NCBI GenBank assembly: GCA_013388985.1
Contig: JACAEF010000007.1
Span: 1 to 64,000, forward strand
Direction: 5' to 3'
From: Rhodocyclaceae bacterium
GTDB taxonomy: Bacteria; Pseudomonadota; Gammaproteobacteria; Burkholderiales; Rhodocyclaceae
Length of the DNA stretch: 64,000 nucleotides
Part shown: in pieces, positions 43,900 through 52,050 of the stretch
Layout of the letters: each line of letters starts with the position of its first letter
Numbering within the stretch: position 1 is the first letter of the stretch
Notes under the pieces: model-generated
Databases searched by the model: none
Told to the model about the DNA's origin: nothing
What the model saw: the letters and a program-made list of their open reading frames with translations, nothing else
Translations under genes and position numbers: made by a program

Positions 43900-44338
43900 A
43901 ATCCTGGTGGCACCCCTTGCAGGTGGTCTCGACGGCCGACCATGCGGCTTCGGCCGTGCGCTTGTCCGTGGTGCCGGCGACGGCGGCGAGCCGGTCGGTG
44001 GCGGCGTAGAAATCCCGTTTCGCGCGGGCGAATTTTTCCGGTTCGCTCCAGACCTCGGCCTTCGCATGGCTCGGCGGATAGAGCGTGTCGGGCAGGAAGT
44101 AGTCCCAGGGGGCATCGCGGCGCGCCATCAGTTCGCTCGTCAGCTGCTGGAACTTGGCGGCGTCGAACGAACCGGTGCGGAACATCACCCCCATCGGCTC
44201 GAAGGCCTTGAGGATTTCCTTGAAGGCGGCGCGGCGATGCGCCACCGGCTGGCCGGGGCGGTTGTCCGGCGGTTCGCCGCCGCAGGCGGACAAAACGAGA
44301 ACGGTGAGCAAGAGAAGGGATGAGCGGATGTTCTTCAT
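43886..44338 (-). CDS. Lipid-anchored cytochrome c' (class II)
   Basis: This 150-residue protein has a lipoprotein signal LVLSAC (C19) and a four-helix domain. The heme site is at the C-terminus, CKGCH at residues 140-144, with the class II ending WSAVETTCKGCHQDFKTR. Cytochromes c' bind NO and CO and can protect against nitrosative stress. A lipobox is unusual, since most cytochromes c' are soluble, so this one should be fixed to a membrane. Its ATG overlaps the mlaF stop (ATGA), an odd operon partner. Confidence 0.9.
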   Translation of the reverse strand: MKNIRSSLLLLTVLVLSACGGEPPDNRPGQPVAHRRAAFKEILKAFEPMGVMFRTGSFDAAKFQQLTSELMARRDAPWDYFLPDTLYPPSHAKAEVWSEPEKFARAKRDFYAATDRLAAVAGTTDKRTAEAAWSAVETTCKGCHQDFKTR

Positions 44339-45159
44339 GAGCGTGCGGAGGGCGTTTCGAGCCGCAGATCGTTGCCGAATGCCGGCGCGGGATAGTGGAA
44401 GGCCACCGGGCCGTCGGGTTTGGCGTGGATGAACTGGTGCACGGCCGGGTCGGGCGAGTTGCGCAGTTCGTCCGGCGTGCCGCTGGCGACGACGACGCCG
44501 TCGTGGATGAAATAGGCGAGATCGACGACCTTCAGCGTTTCCGGCACATCATAAGTGACGACGATCGAGGTGGCGCCGAGCGCGTCGTTGAGACGGCGGA
44601 TCAGCTGGGCGATGACGTTGAGCGAGATCGGGTCGAGGCCGGCGAAGGGCTCGTCGTACATCGTCAGCACCGGGTCGAGCGCGATCGCGCGCGCCAGCGC
44701 GACGCGCCGCGCCATGCCGCCGGAGAGCTCGTTGGGCATCAGCTGGCTGGCGCCGCGCAGCCCCACCGCATGCAGCTTCATCAGCACCAGATCGTGGATG
44801 ACTTCCTCCGGCAGATCGGTCAGCTCACGCATCGGGAAGGCGATGTTGTCATACACCGAGATGTCGGAGAACAGTCCGCCGGCCTGGAACATCATGCCGA
44901 TCTCGCGGCGCAGCTGGTAGAGGCCCGCGTCATCGAGTTCATGGACGATCCTGCCGTCGAAGTGCACGCGGCCGCGCTGCGGCCTGAGCTGGCCGCCGAT
45001 CAGCCGTAAGAGCGTGCTCTTGCCCGCGCCGGAGACGCCGAGGATGCCGACCAGCTTGCCGCGCGGCACGGTCAGGTGGATGCCGCGCAGGACCCGATTG
45101 GCGTTGTAGGCGAAATGCAGGTCCTCGACTTCGATCAGGGCCGCGCCGCGTTCAGGCAT
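44335..45159 (-). CDS. mlaF: MlaF-type ABC ATPase without its usual neighbours
   Basis: This 274-residue ABC ATPase has Walker [40 protein letters not shown], signature [15 protein letters not shown] and Walker [15 protein letters not shown]. The MlaF-specific end [22 protein letters not shown] is present. MlaF powers phospholipid trafficking between outer and inner membranes with MlaB, MlaD and MlaE. None of these is near; instead the gene lies between a chemoreceptor (8-base overlap) and a cytochrome c'. In the H-loop region the text is [10 protein letters not shown], where VVTHD is expected, so the switch histidine is replaced by tyrosine. Confidence 0.88.
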   Translation of the reverse strand: MPERGAALIEVEDLHFAYNANRVLRGIHLTVPRGKLVGILGVSGAGKSTLLRLIGGQLRPQRGRVHFDGRIVHELDDAGLYQLRREIGMMFQAGGLFSDISVYDNIAFPMRELTDLPEEVIHDLVLMKLHAVGLRGASQLMPNELSGGMARRVALARAIALDPVLTMYDEPFAGLDPISLNVIAQLIRRLNDALGATSIVVTYDVPETLKVVDLAYFIHDGVVVASGTPDELRNSPDPAVHQFIHAKPDGPVAFHYPAPAFGNDLRLETPSARS

Positions 45160-46288
45160 GGCAGAGCAGATTCGGATCGTTCTTGCCGCTGGCGGCCAGC
45201 TTCTCGAGGCTGGCGAGCACCTTGAAGCTCGTCTCCTCCAGCGTGGCGACGTGCGCGAAGCAGCGCTCGATGTCGCCAGCCGCATTGGCGGCGAGCGCGG
45301 CCTGGCCGGCGTCATGGAAGGCCTTGTGCGGGCCTTCCATCTCCGCGTATCCCGGCAGCCTGGCGAAGCAGTCGCGGCCCTCGCCCTCGTAATACCACTT
45401 GCCGAGGCGGCAGGTGGTATGCGATGCGAACTCCTCCGCGGACTTGCTGGACACGCCCATCAACACGCGATAGATCTCGAACTTGTAGAGCAGGTGGTCG
45501 ATCTTCGCCACTTCGACGAAGCTGCGCAGCGCGGCGGCGGCGATCGTTCCTTCCATGCGCCGGGAGAGCTCGAAGAGTGCGCGCATGTCGTCGGTGGCGC
45601 TGGCGCCCTCCTTGCCGAAGCCCGCGCTGCGCTCCGCCCATTGCTCCATCTGCTCGCGGGTGACGCGCGTCTCGGACTGGATCGCGGTCACCAGCCCGGA
45701 GATCTCGTTGGTCGCGGTCGCCGTGCGTTCGGCGAGCTTGCGCACCTCGTCCGCCACGACGGCGAAGCCACGTCCCATCTCGCCGGCGCGCGCCGCCTCG
45801 ATCGCGGCATTGAGCGCCAGAAGGTTGGTCTGGTCGGCGATCTCGCGGATCAGCTGGACGATGCCGCCGATCTGTTGCGCGCGCTCGGCGAGGCTCTGCA
45901 CGTTCTGCGCCATCGTCGCGCTGTCGCTCGCCTGCGCCGCCAGGCTGGCGGCGATCTTCTCCATCGATTGCCGGCAGTTGCCGGACACCGTCGACGCCTC
46001 GACGGCCTGGCGCTTCTCCTCACGCAGATCGGCCGCGATGCTCCCCTGCGAGCGCTGAATTTCGACGAAGGAATCGCCGAACGACTGCATGGTCTTGTAG
46101 ATGCGCTGGCAACGGTCGAAATCGGCATTGAGCAGGGCGAGGCTCTCTTCCGCGGTGCGTTTTGCCTGCATTGCCGCATCGCGCTCGCGAAGGGCCGCGT
46201 CGGCGCGCGCGCGCTCGGCGCTCAGTTCCGCTTCCAGCTGGGCGATTTTCTTCTTGTAGTTGCCACAAAACATGATGCTCTTCTCCAT
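45152..46288 (-). CDS. Soluble chemoreceptor (MCP) with C-terminal CZB zinc domain
   Basis: This 378-residue cytoplasmic receptor has no membrane span. It has an N-terminal coiled coil (about 10-60), the signalling domain with the hairpin tip [43 protein letters not shown], and a CZB domain (about 250-340) with [24 protein letters not shown] and [10 protein letters not shown] zinc ligands. It resembles TlpD of Helicobacter, which senses oxidants through the zinc-bound Cys. ATG 46273 (MFCGNYKKK) has the better ribosome site, GGAGAAG, and may be the true start. Confidence 0.93.
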   Translation of the reverse strand: MEKSIMFCGNYKKKIAQLEAELSAERARADAALRERDAAMQAKRTAEESLALLNADFDRCQRIYKTMQSFGDSFVEIQRSQGSIAADLREEKRQAVEASTVSGNCRQSMEKIAASLAAQASDSATMAQNVQSLAERAQQIGGIVQLIREIADQTNLLALNAAIEAARAGEMGRGFAVVADEVRKLAERTATATNEISGLVTAIQSETRVTREQMEQWAERSAGFGKEGASATDDMRALFELSRRMEGTIAAAALRSFVEVAKIDHLLYKFEIYRVLMGVSSKSAEEFASHTTCRLGKWYYEGEGRDCFARLPGYAEMEGPHKAFHDAGQAALAANAAGDIERCFAHVATLEETSFKVLASLEKLAASGKNDPNLLCHA

Positions 46289-46355
46289 TCACGATGCGCC
46301 CCGTCGTCCCACGGCGCGAAAGTGCGCATGTTACTCCTGCGTCGCTCGTGCGCGG

Positions 46356-48416
46356 TCAATACTCCAACGGATCGACGTCGAGATGCCAGCGCAGCCCGCG
46401 CGGAGTTTTGAGCCCGTAGAGCTCCGCCAGCCACGCGTCGAGAAAGGCGTGCAGCCGGGGGCGGCTCTTCGCTTCGACCAGCAGTTGCGCGCGCTCGCGG
46501 TTTTTGAGCCGGAAGAGCCGCATCGGCACCGGGTCGTAGAGCAGGATGCCGGAAAAATCCTTCATCGCCGGCACGGCGCACGCAGTTTCCCCTCCCGCGA
46601 GGGCGGGGCTGGGGGTGGGGGGGCCGAGAGTCGGCGCTCGCGAGACGGCACCCTGCAGGAAATCGAGCGCCTGGGCGAGTTCCGGTGCTTCGGCACGCAG
46701 CATCGCCTGAAAGGAAAAGGGCGGGAAACCCGCGGCTTCGCGCTCGGCGAGCTGTTCGCGCGCGAAAGCGACATAGTCGTGGTCGGCCAGCGCGCGATAG
46801 AGGGGATGGTCGGGATATTCGGTCTGGATCAGCACCTCGCCGGGAAGCGCATGGCGGCCGGAGCGGCCGCCGACCTGCATCAGCTGGGAAAACAGCCGCT
46901 CGGGGGCGCGAAAGTCGGCGGCGAACAGCGCGGCATCGGCGCCGACGACGCCCACCAGGGTGAGCTTGGGGAAATCGTGGCCCTTGGCGAGCATCTGCGT
47001 GCCGACGAGGATGTCGGCCTCGCCGGAATGAATCTTGTCGAGCAGCGCTTGCCACTTTTTCGGCGAATCGGCCGAATCGCGGTCGATGCGCAGGATGCGC
47101 GCTTCCGGAAACAGCGTGCCGAGCCGCTCTTCGAGCCGCTGCGTGCCACGGCCGAAGGGATGCAGGTCGAGATTGCCGCAGTCGGGGCAGGCGCGCGGGA
47201 TCATGGCTTCGAGGCCGCAGTGATGGCATCTGAGGCACTTGTCGGCCAGATGCAGCACGAGGTTCGCCGCGCAGCGCCGGCAGCGCGAGATCCAGCCACA
47301 GGCCGGACAGGCGAGCACCGGCGCATAACCGCGCCGGTTGAGGAAGATCAGGCTCTGTTCATTGCGCTTAAGGCGTTCGCCCACCGCAAGGATCAGCTCC
47401 TGGCTCAGCCCGTCCTGCAGCTTCTGGCGGCGCGTATCGACGACGGCGACGGTCGGCAGCTCGGCCGCGGCCACCGCGCGCTCGGGCAATTCGAGCAGGC
47501 GGTAACGGCCGCTTTGCGCATGATGGAAGCTTTCCAGCGACGGCGTCGCCGAGCCGAGCACGATCGGCACGTCGCGCTGCCGGGCGCGCCAGATCGCGAC
47601 GTCGCGCGCCGAGTAGCGCAGGCCTTCCTGCTGCTTGAACGACGGATCGTGTTCCTCGTCGACGACGATCAGGCCGAGACGCGGCAGCGGCATGAACACG
47701 GAAAGCCGCGTGCCGAGCACGATGTCGGCGCTGCCGTCCAGCGCGGCGAGGAAGGCGCGGGCGCGCGCCGCATCCGCGACGCCGCTGTGGGCGGAGACGA
47801 TGCGCGCCGCCGGAAAGCGGCTGCGCACCCGGGCTTCGAGCTGCGGCGTGAGCGCGATCTCCGGCACCAGCATCAGCGCCTGGCCGCCGCGCGCGAGCAC
47901 CGCCTCGATCGCGCGCAGATACACCTCGGTCTTGCCGCTGCCGGTGACGCCGAAGAGCAGGAAGGTCTGGAAGCCGGCAGCACCCGTGATCGCGTCGATG
48001 GCGGCCAGCTGGTCGGGTGTCGGGGCATTGCCGGGCGGGGGTGCCGTCCCACCCGCGCCGAGTTTTCGCTTCATCTCTCTCGGCCGCTTGCCGCGGCGCA
48101 AGAGCGGCGGCAGCGCGAAGCTCAACACCTGGCCGAGGGGGTGATGGTAATACTGCGCGCAGAACCGGCACAGCTCGAGCCACTCCTCCGGCAGCGGCGG
48201 CAAGCCGGAGAGGAGCTCGACGGCTTTGAGCTTTTCCGCCGGCTGGTCGCTGTGGGCGATCTCACCCACCACCACGCCGATCTTGCCAGCCTTGCCCGAG
48301 GTGCCGAACGGAACCCTGACCAGCCGCCCGACCAGATTGCCGTCGATTTCACCGTCGAGACGGTAATCGAACAGCCGGGGCACCGGCACATCGAGCGCGA
48401 CCTGAAGCAGTCTCAC
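46356..48416 (-). CDS. priA: Primosomal replication protein N' (helicase PriA)
   Basis: PriA restarts stalled replication forks. The 686-residue protein starts at GTG 48416. It has the DNA-binding N-domain, Walker A FGVTGSGKTEVYLRAI, the DEEH box VVDEEHDPSFKQQEGLRYSARDVAIWRA, and the zinc-binding cysteines CPACGWISRCRRC and CLRCHHCG. Helicase motifs LVGTQMLAKGHDFPKLTLVGVV and GRSGRHALPGEVLIQT follow. Near the C-terminus a Pro/Gly-rich insert (APTLGPPTPSPALAGGETAC) is coded by a GC-rich run and a copy of the 25-base motif. Confidence 0.96.
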   Translation of the reverse strand: MRLLQVALDVPVPRLFDYRLDGEIDGNLVGRLVRVPFGTSGKAGKIGVVVGEIAHSDQPAEKLKAVELLSGLPPLPEEWLELCRFCAQYYHHPLGQVLSFALPPLLRRGKRPREMKRKLGAGGTAPPPGNAPTPDQLAAIDAITGAAGFQTFLLFGVTGSGKTEVYLRAIEAVLARGGQALMLVPEIALTPQLEARVRSRFPAARIVSAHSGVADAARARAFLAALDGSADIVLGTRLSVFMPLPRLGLIVVDEEHDPSFKQQEGLRYSARDVAIWRARQRDVPIVLGSATPSLESFHHAQSGRYRLLELPERAVAAAELPTVAVVDTRRQKLQDGLSQELILAVGERLKRNEQSLIFLNRRGYAPVLACPACGWISRCRRCAANLVLHLADKCLRCHHCGLEAMIPRACPDCGNLDLHPFGRGTQRLEERLGTLFPEARILRIDRDSADSPKKWQALLDKIHSGEADILVGTQMLAKGHDFPKLTLVGVVGADAALFAADFRAPERLFSQLMQVGGRSGRHALPGEVLIQTEYPDHPLYRALADHDYVAFAREQLAEREAAGFPPFSFQAMLRAEAPELAQALDFLQGAVSRAPTLGPPTPSPALAGGETACAVPAMKDFSGILLYDPVPMRLFRLKNRERAQLLVEAKSRPRLHAFLDAWLAELYGLKTPRGLRWHLDVDPLEY
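46577..46626 (-). repeat. GC-rich insert in priA
   Basis: The minus-strand bases encode GPPTPSPALAGGETACAVP, a low-complexity loop in an otherwise conserved protein. The DNA is a C/G run with CCCTCCCGCGAGGGCGGGG, giving a short hairpin CCCGC-GAG-GGCGGG. It directly abuts the 25-base motif at 46627. It looks like a small repeat that has been tolerated in frame. Its family was not found elsewhere in the window. Confidence 0.45.
46627..46651 (+). repeat. 25-base dispersed coding motif, site 9 (in priA, opposite strand)
   Basis: It matches 23 of 25 positions (one change in the start block and one in the GCGCTGG block). In the priA frame it is read as GAVSRAPTL, beside the low-complexity insert. 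Confidence 0.75.
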
Positions 48417-48498
48417 TTAGCGACGTTCCTTCGAGCAAATCTTCGCAATCGGCTTCAATCGGTTGCCGGGAAAGGCTTTTTCCAATTCACGCATAACC

Positions 48499-48507
48499 TG
48501 TGGATAA
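48499..48507 (-). promoter_or_regulatory. DnaA box 1 (TTATCCACA)
   Basis: The minus-strand sequence TTATCCACA is the exact consensus DnaA box. It lies 83 bases upstream of the priA start, inside a local AT-rich stretch. Confidence 0.5.
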
Positions 48508-48674
48508 TTTTGTGAGCAATTGCCGGCGGAAATGTCAAGAAAAACCGGGAGTCTTACCAAAGTAAATGTCGGCATCCGGAAGGAATGTTATTTTCCGTTT
48601 CAGATCAAACAGTTACATAAACACCCTTGGCGACCGGAGGGAAAACCGCTTGCAAATCATGGGGATCGGCATTC

Positions 48675-48683
48675 TGTGCATAA
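48675..48683 (-). promoter_or_regulatory. DnaA box 2 (TTATGCACA)
   Basis: The minus-strand sequence TTATGCACA matches the TTATNCACA DnaA consensus, in the same orientation as box 1 and 176 bases away. Confidence 0.45.
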
Positions 48684-48776
48684 CTCGTTTTCCCGCAGGC
48701 CGGAATGCCGCACGGGCTGCGGGTTGGCGGCGGGTGGATGGCGCGAAGGCCGACGGGAAGGGCTTTCCCGCCACCC

Positions 48777-49838
48777 TCATTTCCGGGGATGACGATGGAC
48801 GGTATCGACCAGCACCGCGACGTTCTCGGGCGGCGTGTGCTGATTGATGCCATGCCCGAGATTGAAGACATGGCCGGTGTCGCCGCCGCCGAAGCTCTCC
48901 AGCACACGCGTCGCCTCCCGGGCGACCGCGTCGGGCGAGGCAAACAGCGCGATCGGGTCCATGTTGCCCTGCAATGCCACCCGCTCGCCGACCCGCCTTC
49001 GCGCTTCACCAAGGTCCGTGGTCCAGTCGAGGCCGACCGCGTCGCAGCCGCAAGACGCGATCGCTTCGAGCCACTGCCCGCCGCCTTTGGTGAACACGAT
49101 GCAGGGCACGCGCTCGCCATCGTGAGTCTTCTTCTTAAGGCCCGCGACCACGCGCTGCATGTAGGCGAGCGAGAACTCGCGAAACGCCGCATGCGAGAGC
49201 GCGCCGCCCCAGGTATCGAAGATCTGCACCGCCTGGGCGCCGCATTCGATCTGCGCGTTCAGATAGCGCGTGACGGCTTCGGCATTTACTTCGAGGATGC
49301 GGTGCAGTAGGTCGGGGCGGTCGTAGAGCATCGTCTTCAGGACGCGGAAATCGTCCGACGAGCCGCCCTCGACCATGTAGCAGGCGAGCGTGAAGGGCGA
49401 GCCGGAGAAGCCGATCAGCGGCACGCTGTTGGCAAGCGCGCGGCGAATCTCGGCCACCGCGTCGAGCACATAGCGCAGATGGTCGTAAGGGTCGGGCGCG
49501 GCCAGATCGCGGATCGCCCATTCCTCGCGCAAGGGGCGCTCGAAGCGGGGGCCTTCGCCGTCGGCGAAGTAGAGGCCCAGCCCCATCGCATCCGGCACGG
49601 TGAGGATGTCGGAAAACAGGATCGCGGCATCCAGGTCGTAGCGCGCCAGCGGCTGCAAGGTCACCTCGCAGGCGAGGCTCGGCGTCTTGCACAGCTCGAG
49701 GAAGCTGCCGGCGCGCTTCCTTGTTTCGCAATACTCGGGGAGATAGCGGCCCGCCTGGCGCATCAGCCATACCGGAGTGCGGGTGGTGGGTTCGCGCAGC
49801 AGCGCGCGCAGGAAATCGTCGTTTTCGGGACGGGCCAT
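48777..49838 (-). CDS. hemE: Uroporphyrinogen decarboxylase
   Basis: HemE removes four carboxyl groups from uroporphyrinogen III to give coproporphyrinogen III in heme synthesis. The 353 residues begin [31 protein letters not shown], the family signature with the substrate-binding Arg residues, and show [44 protein letters not shown] and [16 protein letters not shown]. Start ATG 49838; an open frame to 50015 is antisense to the next gene. It diverges from the phosphofructokinase gene. Confidence 0.97.
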   Translation of the reverse strand: MARPENDDFLRALLREPTTRTPVWLMRQAGRYLPEYCETRKRAGSFLELCKTPSLACEVTLQPLARYDLDAAILFSDILTVPDAMGLGLYFADGEGPRFERPLREEWAIRDLAAPDPYDHLRYVLDAVAEIRRALANSVPLIGFSGSPFTLACYMVEGGSSDDFRVLKTMLYDRPDLLHRILEVNAEAVTRYLNAQIECGAQAVQIFDTWGGALSHAAFREFSLAYMQRVVAGLKKKTHDGERVPCIVFTKGGGQWLEAIASCGCDAVGLDWTTDLGEARRRVGERVALQGNMDPIALFASPDAVAREATRVLESFGGGDTGHVFNLGHGINQHTPPENVAVLVDTVHRHPRK

Positions 49839-49935
49839 GATCGAAAATCCCCTATGCAGGAATCGAATTATCGCATGCCGGCCCGGCCGAAATCGCGGAC
49901 AATGCCGCGGTAGCGGCAACACCCGGGAGGCTTCC

Positions 49936-51078
49936 ATGGCAACCAGACAGATCGGCATCCTCACCGCCGGCGGCGACAGCCCCGGCCTGAACGCGGCGAT
50001 CCGCGGCGTCGGCAAGGCCGCGATGGGTTATTACAAGATGCATGTGATCGGCTTCCGCGACGGTTTCCGCGGCCTGATGGAAAACCGCACGATGGCACTC
50101 GACGGCGGCCAGCTCTCCGGCATCCTCACGCTGGGTGGCACGATCCTCGGCACCAGCCGCGACAAGCCGCACAAGATGCCCGTCGGCGGCAAGTTGCTCG
50201 ACATGACCGACGCGATCGTCGGCAACTACCATGAGCACCATCTCGACTGCCTCGTCTGCCTGGGGGGCGGCGGCACGCTGAAGAACGCGCTGCGCCTCAA
50301 GGAACGGGGCCTGAACGTCATCAACCTGCCGAAGACCATCGACAACGACGTCTGGGGCACCGACACCACCTTCGGCTTCGATACCGCGCTCGGCATCGCC
50401 ACCGAGTGCATCGACCGCCTGCACAGCACCGCGCACAGCCATCACCGCATCATCGTCGTCGAGATCATGGGGCATCGCGCCGGCTGGCTGGCGCTCGGCG
50501 CTGGGCTAGCCGGCGGCGCCGACGTGATCCTGATTCCCGAGATTCCCTATGACGTCGAAAGCATCGCCGAAGCGATCCGCGAGCGGGTCAATGGCGGCAA
50601 GCCTTTCTCGATCGTCGCCGTCGCCGAAGGCGCGATCTCGAAGCAGGATCTGGCCGCGCTCGCCGAGGTGAAACGGCAGAAGAAGGCTGCCAAGAAAAAA
50701 GCGGGGAAGACCGTCAAGCCCCCCGAAAAAATGGACGACAGCGAAGCCGACGCCGCGGCGCTGATCTACGCGAACCGCACGCTCCGGCTCGCCCGGCAGC
50801 TCGAAAAGCTCACCGGGCTCGAAGCGCGCCTGACCATCCTCGGCCATCTGCAGCGCGGCGGCACGCCCTCGGCAGCCGACCGCATCCTCGCCACTCGCCT
50901 GGGTACCGCCGCCGCCGACCTGATCGCGAAGAAACATTACGGCGTGCTGGTCGCCGCGCATGGCGAGGGCACGCGCCCGTTGCCGATCGAGGAAGTCGCC
51001 GGCAAGGTGAAGACCGTGCCGCCCGACCATCCGCTGGTGCTCTCGGCGCGGCGCGTGGGAACGAACTTAGGGGATTGA
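49936..51078 (+). CDS. pfkA: 6-phosphofructokinase family protein with unusual active-site residues
   Basis: This 380-residue protein has the PFK fold: [58 protein letters not shown] and [21 protein letters not shown]. The catalytic Asp is D136 in TIDND. Two positions define cofactor use: GGGGT at 110-114 has Gly where ATP enzymes have GGDG (metal-binding Asp lost), and K133 before TIDND is the PPi-type residue. Phosphoryl donor, ATP or PPi, is therefore unclear. A Lys-rich insert lies at 246-265. ATG 49936 follows GGGAGG. The stop overlaps the next gene (TGATG). Confidence 0.88.
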   Translation: MATRQIGILTAGGDSPGLNAAIRGVGKAAMGYYKMHVIGFRDGFRGLMENRTMALDGGQLSGILTLGGTILGTSRDKPHKMPVGGKLLDMTDAIVGNYHEHHLDCLVCLGGGGTLKNALRLKERGLNVINLPKTIDNDVWGTDTTFGFDTALGIATECIDRLHSTAHSHHRIIVVEIMGHRAGWLALGAGLAGGADVILIPEIPYDVESIAEAIRERVNGGKPFSIVAVAEGAISKQDLAALAEVKRQKKAAKKKAGKTVKPPEKMDDSEADAAALIYANRTLRLARQLEKLTGLEARLTILGHLQRGGTPSAADRILATRLGTAAADLIAKKHYGVLVAAHGEGTRPLPIEEVAGKVKTVPPDHPLVLSARRVGTNLGD

Positions 51079-51650
51079 TGGAAGCCTTCCTGATCGCGAC
51101 GGGCATCGTCGCGCTGGCCGAAGTCGGCGACAAGACCCAGCTGCTCGCGCTGCTGCTCGCCGCCAAGTTCCGCCGTCCGCTGCCGATCGTCGCCGGCATT
51201 TTCGTCGCGACGGTGGTGAATCACGCGCTCGCCGGCGCGCTCGGCGCGGGCATTGCCGCACTCTTCGCGCCGGAAACGCTGCGCTGGCTGCTGGGGCTGT
51301 CCTTCATCGCCATGGCGGCCTGGCTGCTCGTTCCCGACGCGGTCGAGGAAGACGAAACCCGGCTCGCGCGGCTGGGCGTGTTTGGCACGACGCTGGTCGC
51401 CTTCTTCCTCGCCGAGATGGGCGACAAGACGCAGATCGCCACGGTCGCGCTGGCGGCGCAGTATCGGGCGGTCTTTGCCGTCGTCCTCGGCACCACGCTG
51501 GGCATGATGATCGCGAACGCGCCGGCCGTGCTGCTGGGCGACCGTATCGCCCACAGGCTGCCGGAAAGGCTGATTCACGGCATCGCCGCCGCAGTCTTCC
51601 TGATCCTCGGCATCGTCACGCTGCTGGGCATCGACGAACGCTTCGCCTAG
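51078..51650 (+). CDS. GDT1/TMEM165 (UPF0016) family cation transporter
   Basis: This 190-residue membrane protein has six spans in two repeats, each with the family motif: AEVGDKTQLLALLLAAKFRRP in the first and AEMGDKTQIATVALAAQYR in the second. Characterised bacterial members export Mn(II), and eukaryotic ones move Ca or Mn with H+. Export of manganese is the likely role. It is coupled to the phosphofructokinase gene by a one-base overlap. Confidence 0.92.
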   Translation: MEAFLIATGIVALAEVGDKTQLLALLLAAKFRRPLPIVAGIFVATVVNHALAGALGAGIAALFAPETLRWLLGLSFIAMAAWLLVPDAVEEDETRLARLGVFGTTLVAFFLAEMGDKTQIATVALAAQYRAVFAVVLGTTLGMMIANAPAVLLGDRIAHRLPERLIHGIAAAVFLILGIVTLLGIDERFA

Positions 51651-51763
51651 CTGCCGGTTACAAAGGGTTACAACTGCGCCGTCAGCAGCGCCGTGCGATG
51701 ACGCGTTATTGTCGGTAGGCGCATGTGCGCTGGATACCCCGAACCTGAATGAAAGGAACCGCA

Positions 51764-51988
51764 ATGAACAAGCTGCTCGCCACCCTGATCGCCGGTCTGT
51801 TTGCCGCTTCCGCCTTTGCCGCCGATGCGCCGGCGGCGCCCGCGACCCCCGCCAAGCCGGCCACCCCCGCCGTCGCCGCGACGCCGGCCACCCCTGCCGA
51901 GGCTGCCACCCCGGCCGCCCCGGCCAAGGCCAAGAAGACCAAGGCCGCCAAGACGCATCGCAAGGCTGCCAAGCCGGCTGCCAACTGA
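51764..51988 (+). CDS. Small exported Ala/Pro/Thr-Lys-rich protein
   Basis: This 74-residue protein starts at ATG 51764 after AAAGGA, not at the ATG at 51749. It has a signal peptide MNKLLATLIAGLFAASAFA. The mature part begins ADAPAAPATPAKPATPAVAA, a run of Ala-Thr-Pro repeats, and ends in a basic tail KAKKTKAAKTHRKAAKPAAN. It resembles small periplasmic acid-shock-type or PsiF-like proteins in style, but no family is certain. It stands alone, with its own terminator. Confidence 0.75.
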   Translation: MNKLLATLIAGLFAASAFAADAPAAPATPAKPATPAVAATPATPAEAATPAAPAKAKKTKAAKTHRKAAKPAAN

Positions 51989-52010
51989 TCAGGTAACCAT
52001 CCGGCCTGGA

Positions 52011-52036
52011 CGCCCCCGAAGGGGGCGTTTTCGTTT
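52011..52036 (+). terminator. Rho-independent terminator after the small exported protein
   Basis: CGCCCCC and GGGGGCG (52011-52017 and 52021-52027) form a 7-bp stem with a 3-base GAA loop, followed by TTTTCGTTT. It lies between this gene and the convergent trkH. Confidence 0.9.
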
Positions 52037-52050
52037 CCGGGGCGCGCCGG

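Larger units (their letters stand above)
48417..48776. promoter_or_regulatory. 360-base intergenic region between priA and the end of hemE
   Basis: This is the longest gap without a gene in the window, and its priA-proximal half is clearly more AT-rich than its surroundings. It must hold the priA promoter on the minus strand. I see no convincing reading frame, tRNA or terminator. Two perfect DnaA-box sequences are present (48499-48507 and 48675-48683). The last 100 bases before the hemE stop are GC-rich and contain a CGGGAAGGGC-TTTCCCG inverted repeat (about 48758-48775) that may end the hemE transcript. Confidence 0.5.

Noticed and set aside
46260-48515. 751-codon open frame antisense to priA
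   Set aside because: It mirrors the strongly recognised priA gene and shows no protein family features.
48758-48776. Strong rho-independent terminator for hemE
   Set aside because: The inverted repeat is short and is not followed by a T run in the hemE direction, so I mention it only as possible.
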